Source: an uncultured Dehalococcoidia bacterium (GTDB taxonomy: Bacteria > Chloroflexota > Dehalococcoidia > Lucifugimonadales > Lucifugimonadaceae). From it: DNA of 64,000 bases. A model generated the notes under the pieces. That model saw nothing but the letters and a program-made list of their open reading frames with translations, did no database searches and had not been told where the DNA came from. Of this stretch, positions 7,534 through 15,259 are shown in pieces; within the stretch, counting starts at the first letter, position 1, and each line of letters opens with the position of its first letter. Where the stretch lies: the NCBI GenBank assembly GCA_958295935.1, contig OY282385.1, positions 2,459,545 through 2,523,544 on the forward strand, written 5' to 3'. A program made the translations under genes and the position numbers.

Positions 7534-9129
7534 GTGAAGCGTGTATCGCTTTGGGTATCATTGGTCGCGTTGCTGTGCGCGGTCGGAGTGTCTGCGTGCA
7601 CGGTTGCCGCGGTACAACCGACTGCGATCCCTGCTTCGACGCCTGACATCGATGCTACTGTAGCGGTGGCGGTAGCGACGGAGGTAGCGGCTATGATGCC
7701 AACTCAGGGGCCAACGTTTACTCCGGCGCCGACTTCGACGTCGGTTCCTGCGCCCACGCCGTTACCGACTGCGACGTTTACGCCGACTTCGACGTCGGTT
7801 CCTACGCCTACTCCGTTACCGACTGCGACGTTTACTCCGGTCCCGACTTCGACGTCGGTTCCTACACCTACTCCGGCGTTGACTGCTATGTTTACGCCGG
7901 TACCGACTCCGACGTCGGTTCCTACGCCTACCCCGGCGCCTACTGCGACGTTTACACCCACTCCGACTCCGACATCGGTTCCTACGCCTACTCCGGCGCC
8001 TACTGCGACGTTTACACCCACGCCGACTCCGACATTGGTTCCTACGCCTACGGCGTTACCTGGATGGGATTTCAGGCAATTTTCCCTAGAAAGCGGCGAG
8101 CTGAAAAATGATGATGATTCGATAGAGAGTTATGTAATTTGGCGCGACGGCGTGCGGAATTTCAGGATTCACGCTGAATTTGAAGTACCGTATTCTTCCC
8201 GTGTTGGGGATTGGAACTTTGGCTTCATGTTTCGTAGTCCAATATCCTATGAGCTGTCGTACGTCGTAGTGACGCAAGATAGTGAGTACATCCACTCCTT
8301 GTGGCGCGACGGCGTAGAGGCGGTTGAAGCCATTGACAGGGGAGCTGAGCGCAATCTGGATACGACGAGAAGGCTGACGATCCCCCACTTCCATACTGTT
8401 GACAGAGGTCGCGTACGCAATCTGGATACGGCTTTGCGGGCTACCAACACGATGACGTTGACAGTGATCGAGGATCGTGGTTGGCTGTTCGTCAATTCGG
8501 AATTTGTTGGCGAACTGGACGTCAGCGGCAGCTACATAGATGGACAATTGTCAATTGTATCGGGTGTTTTCTATGATACTAAAGTTCTTGGGCTTTCGAC
8601 GAAATTCAGCGATGTTTCGGCGCAGGAATTTGGTATTTTGTCCGAGCCCCATTCTGGCGACTTGGTGAAAAATTCGGCATTTATTGCGGGCTATAGTGCG
8701 GGGGTGGATGTTTCGGTTGGGTATGCTCGTGCGTCCTTTGAAGTTGATCGCGACGTGATCAATTGGAGAGTCGGAATCACGTTCAGACAGCGGGGCGGAG
8801 AGGATTACCTAGTATTCTACGTGGACGACAGTAGATACTGGCGCGTCGTGCGCGCTACCGTTTCCAGTGACGGTTGGGAGACGTTGACTGACGGCTATTC
8901 GGATTTGGTTGACCGTCATCACCCTATCGAGAATGAGCTTGAGGTGTTCTTCATCGATACGTCGGCGATGGTTTACGTCAATGGGGAGAAGCTAGGCACG
9001 GCATCCATCGGCTCTGTAATGGGTTCCGGCGATTTGCGCGTGGCGTATGCGGTATCTACTAGCAGCGACGATCATGCCCTGGGGCGTTTCAAGGATTTCG
9101 CGGTGTGGGGTTCTCCTCATTACAACTGA
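7534..9129 (+). CDS. Lipoprotein B: Thr-Pro linker plus two LamG-like domains, no protease
   Basis: 531 residues from the GTG at 7534. It is a close paralogue of lipoprotein A: same signal peptide and lipobox VSAC, a longer single Thr-Pro linker (to about residue 175), then the same two beta-rich C-terminal segments starting at FRQFSLESGEL. The whole serine protease domain is missing. It also has an internal expansion where a DRGxxRNLDT motif occurs twice (near residues 270 and 291) instead of once. Parts are identical to copy A over 25 or more bases, so divergence is recent. Likely a surface-anchored carbohydrate- or protein-binding lipoprotein without its own catalytic activity. Confidence 0.8.
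   Translation: MKRVSLWVSLVALLCAVGVSACTVAAVQPTAIPASTPDIDATVAVAVATEVAAMMPTQGPTFTPAPTSTSVPAPTPLPTATFTPTSTSVPTPTPLPTATFTPVPTSTSVPTPTPALTAMFTPVPTPTSVPTPTPAPTATFTPTPTPTSVPTPTPAPTATFTPTPTPTLVPTPTALPGWDFRQFSLESGELKNDDDSIESYVIWRDGVRNFRIHAEFEVPYSSRVGDWNFGFMFRSPISYELSYVVVTQDSEYIHSLWRDGVEAVEAIDRGAERNLDTTRRLTIPHFHTVDRGRVRNLDTALRATNTMTLTVIEDRGWLFVNSEFVGELDVSGSYIDGQLSIVSGVFYDTKVLGLSTKFSDVSAQEFGILSEPHSGDLVKNSAFIAGYSAGVDVSVGYARASFEVDRDVINWRVGITFRQRGGEDYLVFYVDDSRYWRVVRATVSSDGWETLTDGYSDLVDRHHPIENELEVFFIDTSAMVYVNGEKLGTASIGSVMGSGDLRVAYAVSTSSDDHALGRFKDFAVWGSPHYN
7715..8060 (+). repeat. Thr-Pro linker-encoding repeat, copy B
   Basis: Near-exact 60-70-base units encoding TPTSVPTPTPAPTATFTP, repeated about five times. 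This is protein-coding low-complexity DNA, not a CRISPR array, since there are no unique spacers. Confidence 0.8.
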
Positions 9130-9170
9130 GCAGGTTGGGTCAGCGGCGTTCACTTGGCGCGGCGGCGTAG

Positions 9171-9176
9171 TATAGT
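9171..9176 (+). promoter_or_regulatory. -10 element TATAGT close to the epimerase start
   Basis: TATAGT ends 7 bases before the ATG at 9184, with TTCACT at 9149-9154 as a 16-bp-spaced -35 candidate and no Shine-Dalgarno between. This predicts a leaderless or nearly leaderless mRNA. The -35 part is missing in the relic copy. Confidence 0.45.
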
Positions 9177-9183
9177 GCGGGTT

Positions 9184-9921
9184 ATGAAGATCCTCATCAC
9201 ACAGGGGCACTCCCGGTTGGCGCGCGCACTGGGCAGGCGCTTTTCTACTAGCGACATTGTGAAGTTGACGACCACGAGGGCTTTCGTCGACGAGTACGCG
9301 GGGTCTGGCGGGCCGGGCGCGGTTGCATGCGAGCTGCATCATGATGAAGCGACGGACAGGCTCGTGGAGGGCGTGCATGCGATCATCCACGTCGCCTATG
9401 ACCCTGACGGGGCGGCGGGTGCGTCCAGTTGCGACAGCCCCGACCTGCTCGATTACCACACTCGCCGGACTTACAACCTGCTGACGGCTGCTGCTGCTGC
9501 GGGGGTGAAGCGTTTCATTTGCCTCAGTACGCTGCGGCTGCTGGAGGGCTATGAGGAGAATCTGACGGTTACTGAGCGGTGGCGGCCGCTTCCTCCGGCG
9601 GAGGATGCGCATTTGCTGGGGTGCCACCTGGGGGAGATGGTGTGCAAGGAGTTTGCGCGCGACCGTCTCATCGAGGTTGTGACGATTCGTCTGGGCTTTC
9701 CGATAGTTTACGGCGACCGGGGGGCTGCTGCGGCTACTGGCGAGAGCGCGGCGGTGTCAGTGGAGGACGTTTTCAGTGTGGTAGGCCGGGCGTTGACCTC
9801 GGATATTGGTCAGTGGCAGGCGGTGCACGTCCAGTCTCCGGCGCCGGGTCAGCGTTTCCTGATGCACGCGGCTGGCGAGTTGTTCGATTTTCCGGGCGGC
9901 GCAGGCGAGGGGGAAGGCTAG
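9184..9921 (+). CDS. NAD-dependent epimerase/dehydratase-like protein (atypical SDR)
   Basis: 245 residues from ATG 9184; an upstream in-frame start at 9154 would lie inside the promoter. Rossmann-type start MKILITQGHSRLARAL, with the usual TGxxGxxG changed to QGHSRLA, then VHAIIHVAYDP, RTYNLLTAAAAAGVKRFICLST and IRLGFPIVYG, all in the positions expected for extended short-chain dehydrogenases. The catalytic YxxxK is not evident (HLLGCHLGE at that place), so enzymatic activity is doubtful. It overlaps the next SDR gene by one base (TAGTG), so the two are translationally coupled and may form a heteromeric pair. Confidence 0.75.
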   Translation: MKILITQGHSRLARALGRRFSTSDIVKLTTTRAFVDEYAGSGGPGAVACELHHDEATDRLVEGVHAIIHVAYDPDGAAGASSCDSPDLLDYHTRRTYNLLTAAAAAGVKRFICLSTLRLLEGYEENLTVTERWRPLPPAEDAHLLGCHLGEMVCKEFARDRLIEVVTIRLGFPIVYGDRGAAAATGESAAVSVEDVFSVVGRALTSDIGQWQAVHVQSPAPGQRFLMHAAGELFDFPGGAGEGEG

Positions 9922-10682
9922 TGAAGGTCCTGATTCTTGGCGGCAACGGGATGCTGGGGCCCTGGGCGATCAGGTCTCTGGAGGGTCGGCACCGTCTCCG
10001 GGTTACGGACATCAACGATGCGCCGGAGGGCTTTGGGCACGAGTACGTAAGGCTCGATGCGTCGGACCTGGACGGGGTGGTGCGCGCTGCCGAGGGCATG
10101 GACGTGATAGTCAACCTGTCGGTGTTGCGGGAAGATCGGCAGCTTGCCTTCGACGTTAGTACTCGGGGCAATTACAACATGATGTTGGCTGCTCGTCGGC
10201 ACGGCATCCGTCGGGTTGTGAATACGGGTCCTCATTTCCAGTTGGCGGGACCTCAGTATGAGGAGTGGGATTTTGGTCTGAATCCCGATATGCCTCCGGC
10301 GCCTGGTACGCGTCTCTATGCGCTTAGCAAGGCGTTGGGTCAGGAGATTTGCCGTGTCTTTTCGGAGCGGCACGGGATCCAGGTGATCATGCTGCATTAC
10401 TACAACATGAAGCATGCGGACACGCTGGGCGTTGCGTATGAGCGTGCGGAGTTGCACGATGACCTGACGCCTTTTTCGGTGGCCTGGCCGGATGCGGGGG
10501 ATGCTATTCGCTGTGCTGTGGAGGTTCCGGAGTCTCGTTTAGATTCGAGTTGCGAGTCGTTCTTCGTGTTTTCCGATCTGCCGCATGACAAGTTTCTGAA
10601 TGAGAAGATACGCCGGGTTTTGGGCTGGCGGCCTCGGTATCAGATGGAGCCGTTGTGGAACAAGCGGGTGGCGGGGGGTTAG
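9921..10682 (+). CDS. NAD(P)-dependent sugar epimerase/dehydratase (extended SDR)
   Basis: 253 residues from the GTG at 9921, which shares its G with the previous gene's TAG. A classic Rossmann motif GGNGMLG starts at residue 7, followed by a VIVNLSV strand, RRVVNTGPHFQ, and the catalytic YALSK near residue 134. The C-terminal part is shorter than in full UDP-sugar epimerases (about 310 residues). It is probably partnered with the atypical SDR encoded just upstream. Substrate unknown; nucleotide sugars are the usual substrates of the family. Confidence 0.85.
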   Translation: MKVLILGGNGMLGPWAIRSLEGRHRLRVTDINDAPEGFGHEYVRLDASDLDGVVRAAEGMDVIVNLSVLREDRQLAFDVSTRGNYNMMLAARRHGIRRVVNTGPHFQLAGPQYEEWDFGLNPDMPPAPGTRLYALSKALGQEICRVFSERHGIQVIMLHYYNMKHADTLGVAYERAELHDDLTPFSVAWPDAGDAIRCAVEVPESRLDSSCESFFVFSDLPHDKFLNEKIRRVLGWRPRYQMEPLWNKRVAGG

Positions 10683-10860
10683 AAGGGGTCTGGGGGTGTG
10701 GTGGCTGGGGTTACGGCAGGGTGTAGGCTATGGGCAGAGGGTAGTCGGCCTACGCGTGATCTTGCTACAATGCGTTCATCCCTGCAGTGGTGGAACCTGC
10801 CGGATGCCATTCACTTTGATGCGCTCTTTTCCTGAATACGATCTGGGCTAGAGGGCCTGA

Positions 10861-11361
10861 ATGTACGGGTCTACGCAAGAGCTCGACGACTTCAGGTGTC
10901 GGTACACCCCTGGTCCACCGAGATCCTTTTCTGGCCCTCGAGAGATGGTGCGGCTTCAAGAAAAGGACGGCCTGCGTTTTCTCCAATTTGCGCCTGCGAC
11001 AGGTGTTTCAACCGGGACGCCGCCTCGTTCGTTGAAAGACCGTTCGACCAATCGATATCTGTGGGTCATCGATAAAGACGGCATTCCGTACATTATCGAG
11101 TCGCGTGTGCCCGTGATCGACTCCAAGCCGAAGCACACGAATTTGACCGGTGGTGGAGACGCATACCTGGGCGGTGAAGTGTGGTTCAAATCCTTCAGTT
11201 CCTTGTATGTGTCCGGGGGGTCAGGTCGATATCCACCAAGGGATGTCCGCCAACTTGAGAAGGCTGGTCAGGTCTTCGAATCTTTTGGATATGCGGTCAT
11301 TCCGCTGGGCTGGGACTACGGCACAGGGAGGGCGAAACGCTATCTGGAGGAATTGCAGTGA
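10861..11361 (+). CDS. Hypothetical protein paired with ImmA/IrrE peptidase
   Basis: 166 residues, family not recognised. It is rich in Gly, Arg and aromatic residues; the central part (RYLWVIDKDGIPYIIE, then HTNLTGGGDAYLGGEVWF near residues 97-114) looks like a compact, conserved enzymatic or binding core. There is no signal peptide or membrane segment. Its TGA overlaps the start of the peptidase gene (GTGA), so the two are one operon. A TACAAT -10-like box lies about 90 bases upstream at 10766-10771. The arrangement (small unknown protein + ImmA/IrrE peptidase) resembles toxin-antitoxin or stress-response modules, but this is inference. Confidence 0.7.
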   Translation: MYGSTQELDDFRCRYTPGPPRSFSGPREMVRLQEKDGLRFLQFAPATGVSTGTPPRSLKDRSTNRYLWVIDKDGIPYIIESRVPVIDSKPKHTNLTGGGDAYLGGEVWFKSFSSLYVSGGSGRYPPRDVRQLEKAGQVFESFGYAVIPLGWDYGTGRAKRYLEELQ

Positions 11362-12791
11362 GTAGTGTGGTTCACGTCTTTGGATCGGGCGTTGAAGGGC
11401 TTTCAAGAGAAGATGCGGCGCGGCAATCTAGCCGGAGTTTTGTTCGTAGTGAGGGGCAGCTGGCCGTATATGAGGAGTCTCGAAACCCTACGGGGCATGT
11501 TCTGACCGCGTGGGAAGCCTTCACAGCTTACGGTTTTGACGTGCTGGAAGAGGCGGTTGAGTACGGCTCCGCAATTCTGAAGCGGTCGAAAGACTCTACG
11601 TCTGGCGCTTTCAAGAGCCGTATGAAAGACCTCGGCTTGCCTCATAGGTCAGTCGGTAGGGCTGCGAAGGCGCCTGAGGCAGACGTCGCGGCTGCGGAGT
11701 CGGCGCCGTCGCAGGTTCCCTTGGCTAATCTGGAGCGTATCTCGTTTGTCTTGGGCCTTGACGAACGACTGCTTGGGTTCAAGCAGGGCGCCGGGGGCGA
11801 CTTTGATCTGGCGTACCGTTTGAGGACATTGCAGGCTGAGCGTTCCGGCCGGGCCGGAGGAATTTCAGCCGGCACGGTCCTTCTCTTTGCCGAGGCGGCG
11901 TCGATAATACGGGTGCAACTCAGGCTACAGAAGTGGCTTGGGATTGAAAGTGAGTGCGACAGATTCAAACCGCACCCATATTATGGTTCACCGACTCGGC
12001 CAGCGTGGAATATCGGGTACGAGCTCGCGGAGAATGCCCGCGAGACCTTGGGCCTTGCCGACGCGCCGATTGACTCGATGCGGGAGTTGGTAGAGAGGCG
12101 ATTGGGTATCCCTGTAATACAGGCTCGGCTTCCCCGGTGGATAGCCGGGGCTACGGTGATGACGATTGATGATGACGGAGAGGAAGCGCGGGGGGTTGTT
12201 CTGAATACCGTCGGGGAGAATAATAACGTATGGATTCGTCGAGCAACTCTGGCGCATGAGCTTGGGCATCTATTGTATGACCCGGATACAGAGCTCAAGA
12301 ACATTTTGATCGACTCTTATTCCGATAGTCATAGAGACCCTGAGTCGCCAATGGACGACTTTGTGGAACAACGGGCCAATGCGTTTGCTATCTCATTTCT
12401 TGCCCCTAACAGCGCTGTTCGAGAACTTGCTTCAACACCGATTTCAGGGGAGTCCGTTTCCCGAGTGATGCAAACGTTCGGAATCAGCCACACAGCGGCT
12501 CGGTATCACATAGCCAACTCCTATTACCGCCAATTCGAAGTTCCGTCGAAAGTCAATGATACTGGACCCTCTGATGAACAGACGGCAGTCGAGAACTTCA
12601 CCATTGATTACTTTCCTCTTAGGGATACGCCATACCAGCGGCGAGGCAGGTTCTGTGATCTGGTGGTGAGGTGCTACGATGCAGGTATCATATCCGAAGA
12701 TACGGCTGTTCTATATCTCGGCTGCTTGGCTGAAGACTTCCGTAAGAACCTGGATCTTATGAGGAGCCTTGGGTTAGGGGAATCCTACTAA
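11358..12791 (+). CDS. ImmA/IrrE-family zinc metallopeptidase
   Basis: 477 residues. The zinc peptidase core is plain: HELGH at 300-304 followed about 40 residues later by DFVEQRANAFAISFLAP, giving the third zinc ligand Glu. This is the COG2856 fold of ImmA (phage repressor protease) and IrrE/PprI (radiation-response regulator in Deinococcus). The first roughly 150 residues are helical, with ANLERISFVLGLDERLLGF resembling the end of a divergent XRE-type helix-turn-helix domain. After the peptidase there is a further helical region of about 90 residues. GTG start overlapping the previous stop. It probably cleaves a repressor or antitoxin; the target is unknown. Confidence 0.88.
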   Translation: MSSVVHVFGSGVEGLSREDAARQSSRSFVRSEGQLAVYEESRNPTGHVLTAWEAFTAYGFDVLEEAVEYGSAILKRSKDSTSGAFKSRMKDLGLPHRSVGRAAKAPEADVAAAESAPSQVPLANLERISFVLGLDERLLGFKQGAGGDFDLAYRLRTLQAERSGRAGGISAGTVLLFAEAASIIRVQLRLQKWLGIESECDRFKPHPYYGSPTRPAWNIGYELAENARETLGLADAPIDSMRELVERRLGIPVIQARLPRWIAGATVMTIDDDGEEARGVVLNTVGENNNVWIRRATLAHELGHLLYDPDTELKNILIDSYSDSHRDPESPMDDFVEQRANAFAISFLAPNSAVRELASTPISGESVSRVMQTFGISHTAARYHIANSYYRQFEVPSKVNDTGPSDEQTAVENFTIDYFPLRDTPYQRRGRFCDLVVRCYDAGIISEDTAVLYLGCLAEDFRKNLDLMRSLGLGESY

Positions 12792-12805
12792 CCGAGCCGC
12801 GCTGC

Positions 12806-13801
12806 CTACAGCATACTCTTTACTTGGACGGGTTGGGCGTTGGCGGCTGATTTCAGCAGGGCTGTGAGGGCTGCGGTGTTTGCGGTGGCGTCTTGCCTGC
12901 CGAATTCCTGTGGGGAGCCGTTGATGATTCCATCGCAGAACTCTTCGTATAGGGTGACGAACCTGTCTTGGCCGGAGAATTGAATTTCCTCGGTTTCCTG
13001 GTCGGTTTCGATGAGTACGGGGGTGTCCTCCTCAAACATGTTTGGCATGAGGATGGCGCCGTGCGAGCAGATTATGCGGAGGTGGTTGGTGCGGGGTTGT
13101 TCCAGGCTGCTGGAGATCGTTCCCAGGACGTTTTCGGGGAATCGCAGGATTCCTACGATGGTGGAGTCTATGTTTCTGTTGAGATGGTCCCGGCTCATGG
13201 CGAATGCGACTTCGGGCTCGGCTCTCAGGACGAATCGGAGTGCGCTGACGGGGTATGAGCCCCTGTCCCAGAGGCTGCCGCCGCCGAGGTCGGGGTTGGC
13301 CCTTATGTTCGTATCGACGTCACTTAGTAGGGAGCCGAGCCTGCCGTGTGCCTCTGTGGGGTATCCCAGGGATCCTCGTGCGACTCGTTCCCGTACATAC
13401 CGCATTTGTGGGGTAAGCCGGTGTGTGAAGGATTCTGCGAGTCGGATGGCGTTTTCCTCTGCTGCGTCGAACATTTCCCGTGCTTCCCGTACGTTCATGG
13501 CGATGGGTTTTTCGCACATGACGTGCTTTCCGGCGCGTGCGGCGAGGATGGTCCATTCGTGGTGCATGGAGTTGGGCAAGGGGTTGAGTACGGCGTCGAC
13601 GTTTGGGTCTGCGATGAGTTCTTCGTATGATCCGTAGCTTTTTGGAATGTCCAGGCGGTTGGCTGCGTCGTGCGCCCTCGCTTGGTTTCGGCTAGATATT
13701 GCGACGATTTCGGCGTTTCTGGACTGTTTAATTGCGGGTATGTGTTTGTTGAGGGCGATCCGGGCGGTACTTATCACGCCGAATCTTACTTTTTCGGCCA
13801 T
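12806..13801 (-). CDS. Gfo/Idh/MocA-family oxidoreductase
   Basis: 331 residues, normal family length. N-terminal Rossmann domain (VRFGVISTARIALNKHIPAI), then the conserved NPLPNSMHHEW and the EKP motif (HVMCEKPIA near residue 99) that holds the catalytic Lys. The C-terminal alpha/beta domain begins around GGGSLWDRGSYPV. Such enzymes oxidise or reduce sugars or inositols with NAD(P). The stop is only 14 bases from the convergent stop of the peptidase gene, leaving no room for a terminator. The tRNA-Lys gene lies directly upstream on the same strand. Substrate not predictable. Confidence 0.93.
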   Translation of the reverse strand: MAEKVRFGVISTARIALNKHIPAIKQSRNAEIVAISSRNQARAHDAANRLDIPKSYGSYEELIADPNVDAVLNPLPNSMHHEWTILAARAGKHVMCEKPIAMNVREAREMFDAAEENAIRLAESFTHRLTPQMRYVRERVARGSLGYPTEAHGRLGSLLSDVDTNIRANPDLGGGSLWDRGSYPVSALRFVLRAEPEVAFAMSRDHLNRNIDSTIVGILRFPENVLGTISSSLEQPRTNHLRIICSHGAILMPNMFEEDTPVLIETDQETEEIQFSGQDRFVTLYEEFCDGIINGSPQEFGRQDATANTAALTALLKSAANAQPVQVKSML

Positions 13802-13848
13802 AGGACGTTGCTCCTGGAGTTGCGCGTAGGGATCTATGGGGTGGGGGA

Positions 13849-13924
13849 TGGTGACCCGCCGGGGACTCGAACCCCGAACCTAGTGATTAAGAGTCACTTG
13901 CTCTGCCAATTGAGCTAGCGGGCC
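13849..13924 (-). tRNA. tRNA-Lys (anticodon CTT)
   Basis: The reverse strand folds as a full cloverleaf: acceptor GGCCCGC/GCGGGTC, D stem GCTC/GAGC, anticodon stem AGTGA/TCACT with loop CTCTTAA, T stem CGGGG/CCCCG with TTCGAGT loop. The loop places CTT at the anticodon, reading AAG (Lys). Discriminator A and the CCA end are genome-encoded (13851-13849). Confidence 0.95.
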
Positions 13925-14044
13925 ACCATTTATTCAATCTGAGGCTAGGTGCGGTGTCAACGGGATTTGGCGCGATCATGAGCCGATAGGGGCTCTGTTG
14001 CGGTGCGCGTAGAGTTGGCGCTTTCGGGCCGCGCGCTGATGCTG

Positions 14045-14059
14045 CCGGCCAAGGGCCGG
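14045..14059 (-). terminator. Possible hairpin downstream of the tautomerase gene
   Basis: CCGGCC-AAG-GGCCGG, a perfect 6-bp stem with a 3-base loop, about 95 bases beyond the tautomerase stop. There is no T-run on either side, so intrinsic termination is uncertain. Confidence 0.3.
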
Positions 14060-14153
14060 GTTGTGCGATGAGCGGTCCGTCGTCGGCTGCGGGGCTTTCC
14101 GTCCGCGTGTATACGTTGGCGGGCTATGGCTGGGCGCTGCCGGAGGCTGGCCT

Positions 14154-14333
14154 CTACTGTTGAGGCTTTCCGGCGACGTGCCAGTCCGATCGTTTGGTGT
14201 CGCTGAAGATGACGACGGTGGCTTCGAGGGGGATGTCTGCTACTCGCGAGATGGTCTCGGCGACGCCTTTTGCGATTTCGTCTTTTTGGTGTTGGGACCG
14301 GCCCTCGTAGAGCTGGATGTTCACTATAGGCAC
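14154..14333 (-). CDS. 4-oxalocrotonate tautomerase-like small enzyme
   Basis: 59 residues, starting with GTG at 14333 and preceded by a GGAAAGGAA ribosome-binding site 6-14 bases upstream. The protein begins M-P-I-V-N-I-Q-L-Y-E-G-R-S, the hallmark of the tautomerase superfamily: after Met removal the N-terminal Pro is the catalytic base, and the Arg near position 11 binds substrate. EIAKGVAETISRV and the strand ATVVIFSD follow in the expected order, and length matches the 60-residue hexameric 4-OT group. It stands alone between the tRNA and the phosphoesterase genes, with no aromatic degradation genes nearby, so its natural substrate is open. Confidence 0.85.
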   Translation of the reverse strand: MPIVNIQLYEGRSQHQKDEIAKGVAETISRVADIPLEATVVIFSDTKRSDWHVAGKPQQ

Positions 14334-14470
14334 GTACGCTGTTCCTTTCCGTTCAGTTACCTTCGGCCCGGTGCGGGGCAGGATATAGGGGCTTCCGGCT
14401 TCCTGCCAGCGCCTGCTTTAAGCCCCCCTGGCGGCTGTGTGAGTCTTGCAGGGGGATTATAGGCTCAGCT

Positions 14471-15202
14471 TCACATACCCAAAGGAAGACGCGCGATGAG
14501 CCATTCGTCGAGTTCGGCTTCCAGCATCTGGAGTTGGGTTGCCGGTACGTTGTACTGCGTGCGGTGGAAGGTGACGGTGGCTTGGTCGGTATCCAGGAGG
14601 GCCCAGGCGGAGTGTGGGTTTCTGTCTCTGGGCTGTCCGACGCTGCCGGGATTTATGAACCAGCGTTCGGCATCTATGTTCGCGGTCTCTCCGGGGGATG
14701 GGGGCGAGAAGTAGACCGTTCTGCCTTTGGCCCGTGCGAGCATGGGTGCGTGGGTGTGGCCCGTGGTGCAGCCGGGGGTATTGAAGAAACCGAGGTTTAC
14801 GACTGCTTGCATGGGTGTGGTGAGGTATTCCCATATGGGGTCACGGGGGCTGCCATGTACGAGTGTGTGTCCCTCCCGCTCGGCCCGCAGGGGTAGCCGC
14901 GATATGAACTGCTTGTTGTCGGAGGTTAGTTCGGACGAGGTGAATCGAATGGCCCGTGCGGCTGCGAAGTTGAAGTCCTCGAGGTTCAGCCTTCCGATGG
15001 CTGCGAGTTCGTGGTTGCCTGCGACTACCACGGCGGCTCGTTCGCGGACGATTTGCAAGCATTCATTTGGCTTGGGGCCGTATCCGACGGTGTCTCCCAT
15101 GACCCAGCAGGCGTCCATAGGGCCCATGGCGTCGGCTGCGGCGAGTACTGCTTCGAGGGCGATGAGGTTGGCGTGTATGTCTGAAAGGAGGAGTATTCGC
15201 AC
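14471..15202 (-). CDS. Metallophosphoesterase (calcineurin-like)
   Basis: 243 residues from the GTG at 15202. A longer frame is open upstream but runs into the divergent thiL gene, and the family starts right at the first metal-binding strand (VRILLLSDIHANLIALEAVL). Metal and catalytic motifs appear in order: DIH, MGDTVGYG, AGNHE near residue 70, VHGSPRDP and TTGHTHAP. This is the YfcE/MJ0936-like phosphodiesterase group acting on small phosphodiesters or phosphoproteins. It is divergent from thiL with about 57 bases between starts; an AAAGGAGG-like purine stretch lies inside the coding start, so the exact start is uncertain. Confidence 0.85.
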   Translation of the reverse strand: MRILLLSDIHANLIALEAVLAAADAMGPMDACWVMGDTVGYGPKPNECLQIVRERAAVVVAGNHELAAIGRLNLEDFNFAAARAIRFTSSELTSDNKQFISRLPLRAEREGHTLVHGSPRDPIWEYLTTPMQAVVNLGFFNTPGCTTGHTHAPMLARAKGRTVYFSPPSPGETANIDAERWFINPGSVGQPRDRNPHSAWALLDTDQATVTFHRTQYNVPATQLQMLEAELDEWLIARLPLGM

Positions 15203-15245
15203 TGTGCGGCCTGTTAAGGGGCTGAAGTCTGGAACTGTTTGCTGC

Positions 15246-15251
15246 GTATAA
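15246..15251 (+). promoter_or_regulatory. Perfect -10 box TATAAT 8 bases before thiL
   Basis: TATAAT ends 8 bases before the ATG at 15260; there is no Shine-Dalgarno in the gap. A weak -35 (CTGAAG, 15222-15227) lies 18 bases upstream. Predicts a leaderless thiL mRNA. Confidence 0.55.
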
Positions 15252-15259
15252 TCGACTTT

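Noticed and set aside
5070-8060. CRISPR-like array in the repeated DNA
   Set aside because: The repeats encode Thr-Pro linkers inside two open frames; there are no unique spacers and no cas genes.
10400-10591. Antisense ORFs inside the SDR gene and elsewhere
   Set aside because: High-G+C coding DNA gives long shadow frames; none shows family motifs or start signals.
14061-14462. 133-residue plus-strand ORF
   Set aside because: It is the antisense shadow of the tautomerase gene, which has a clear family match on the other strand.
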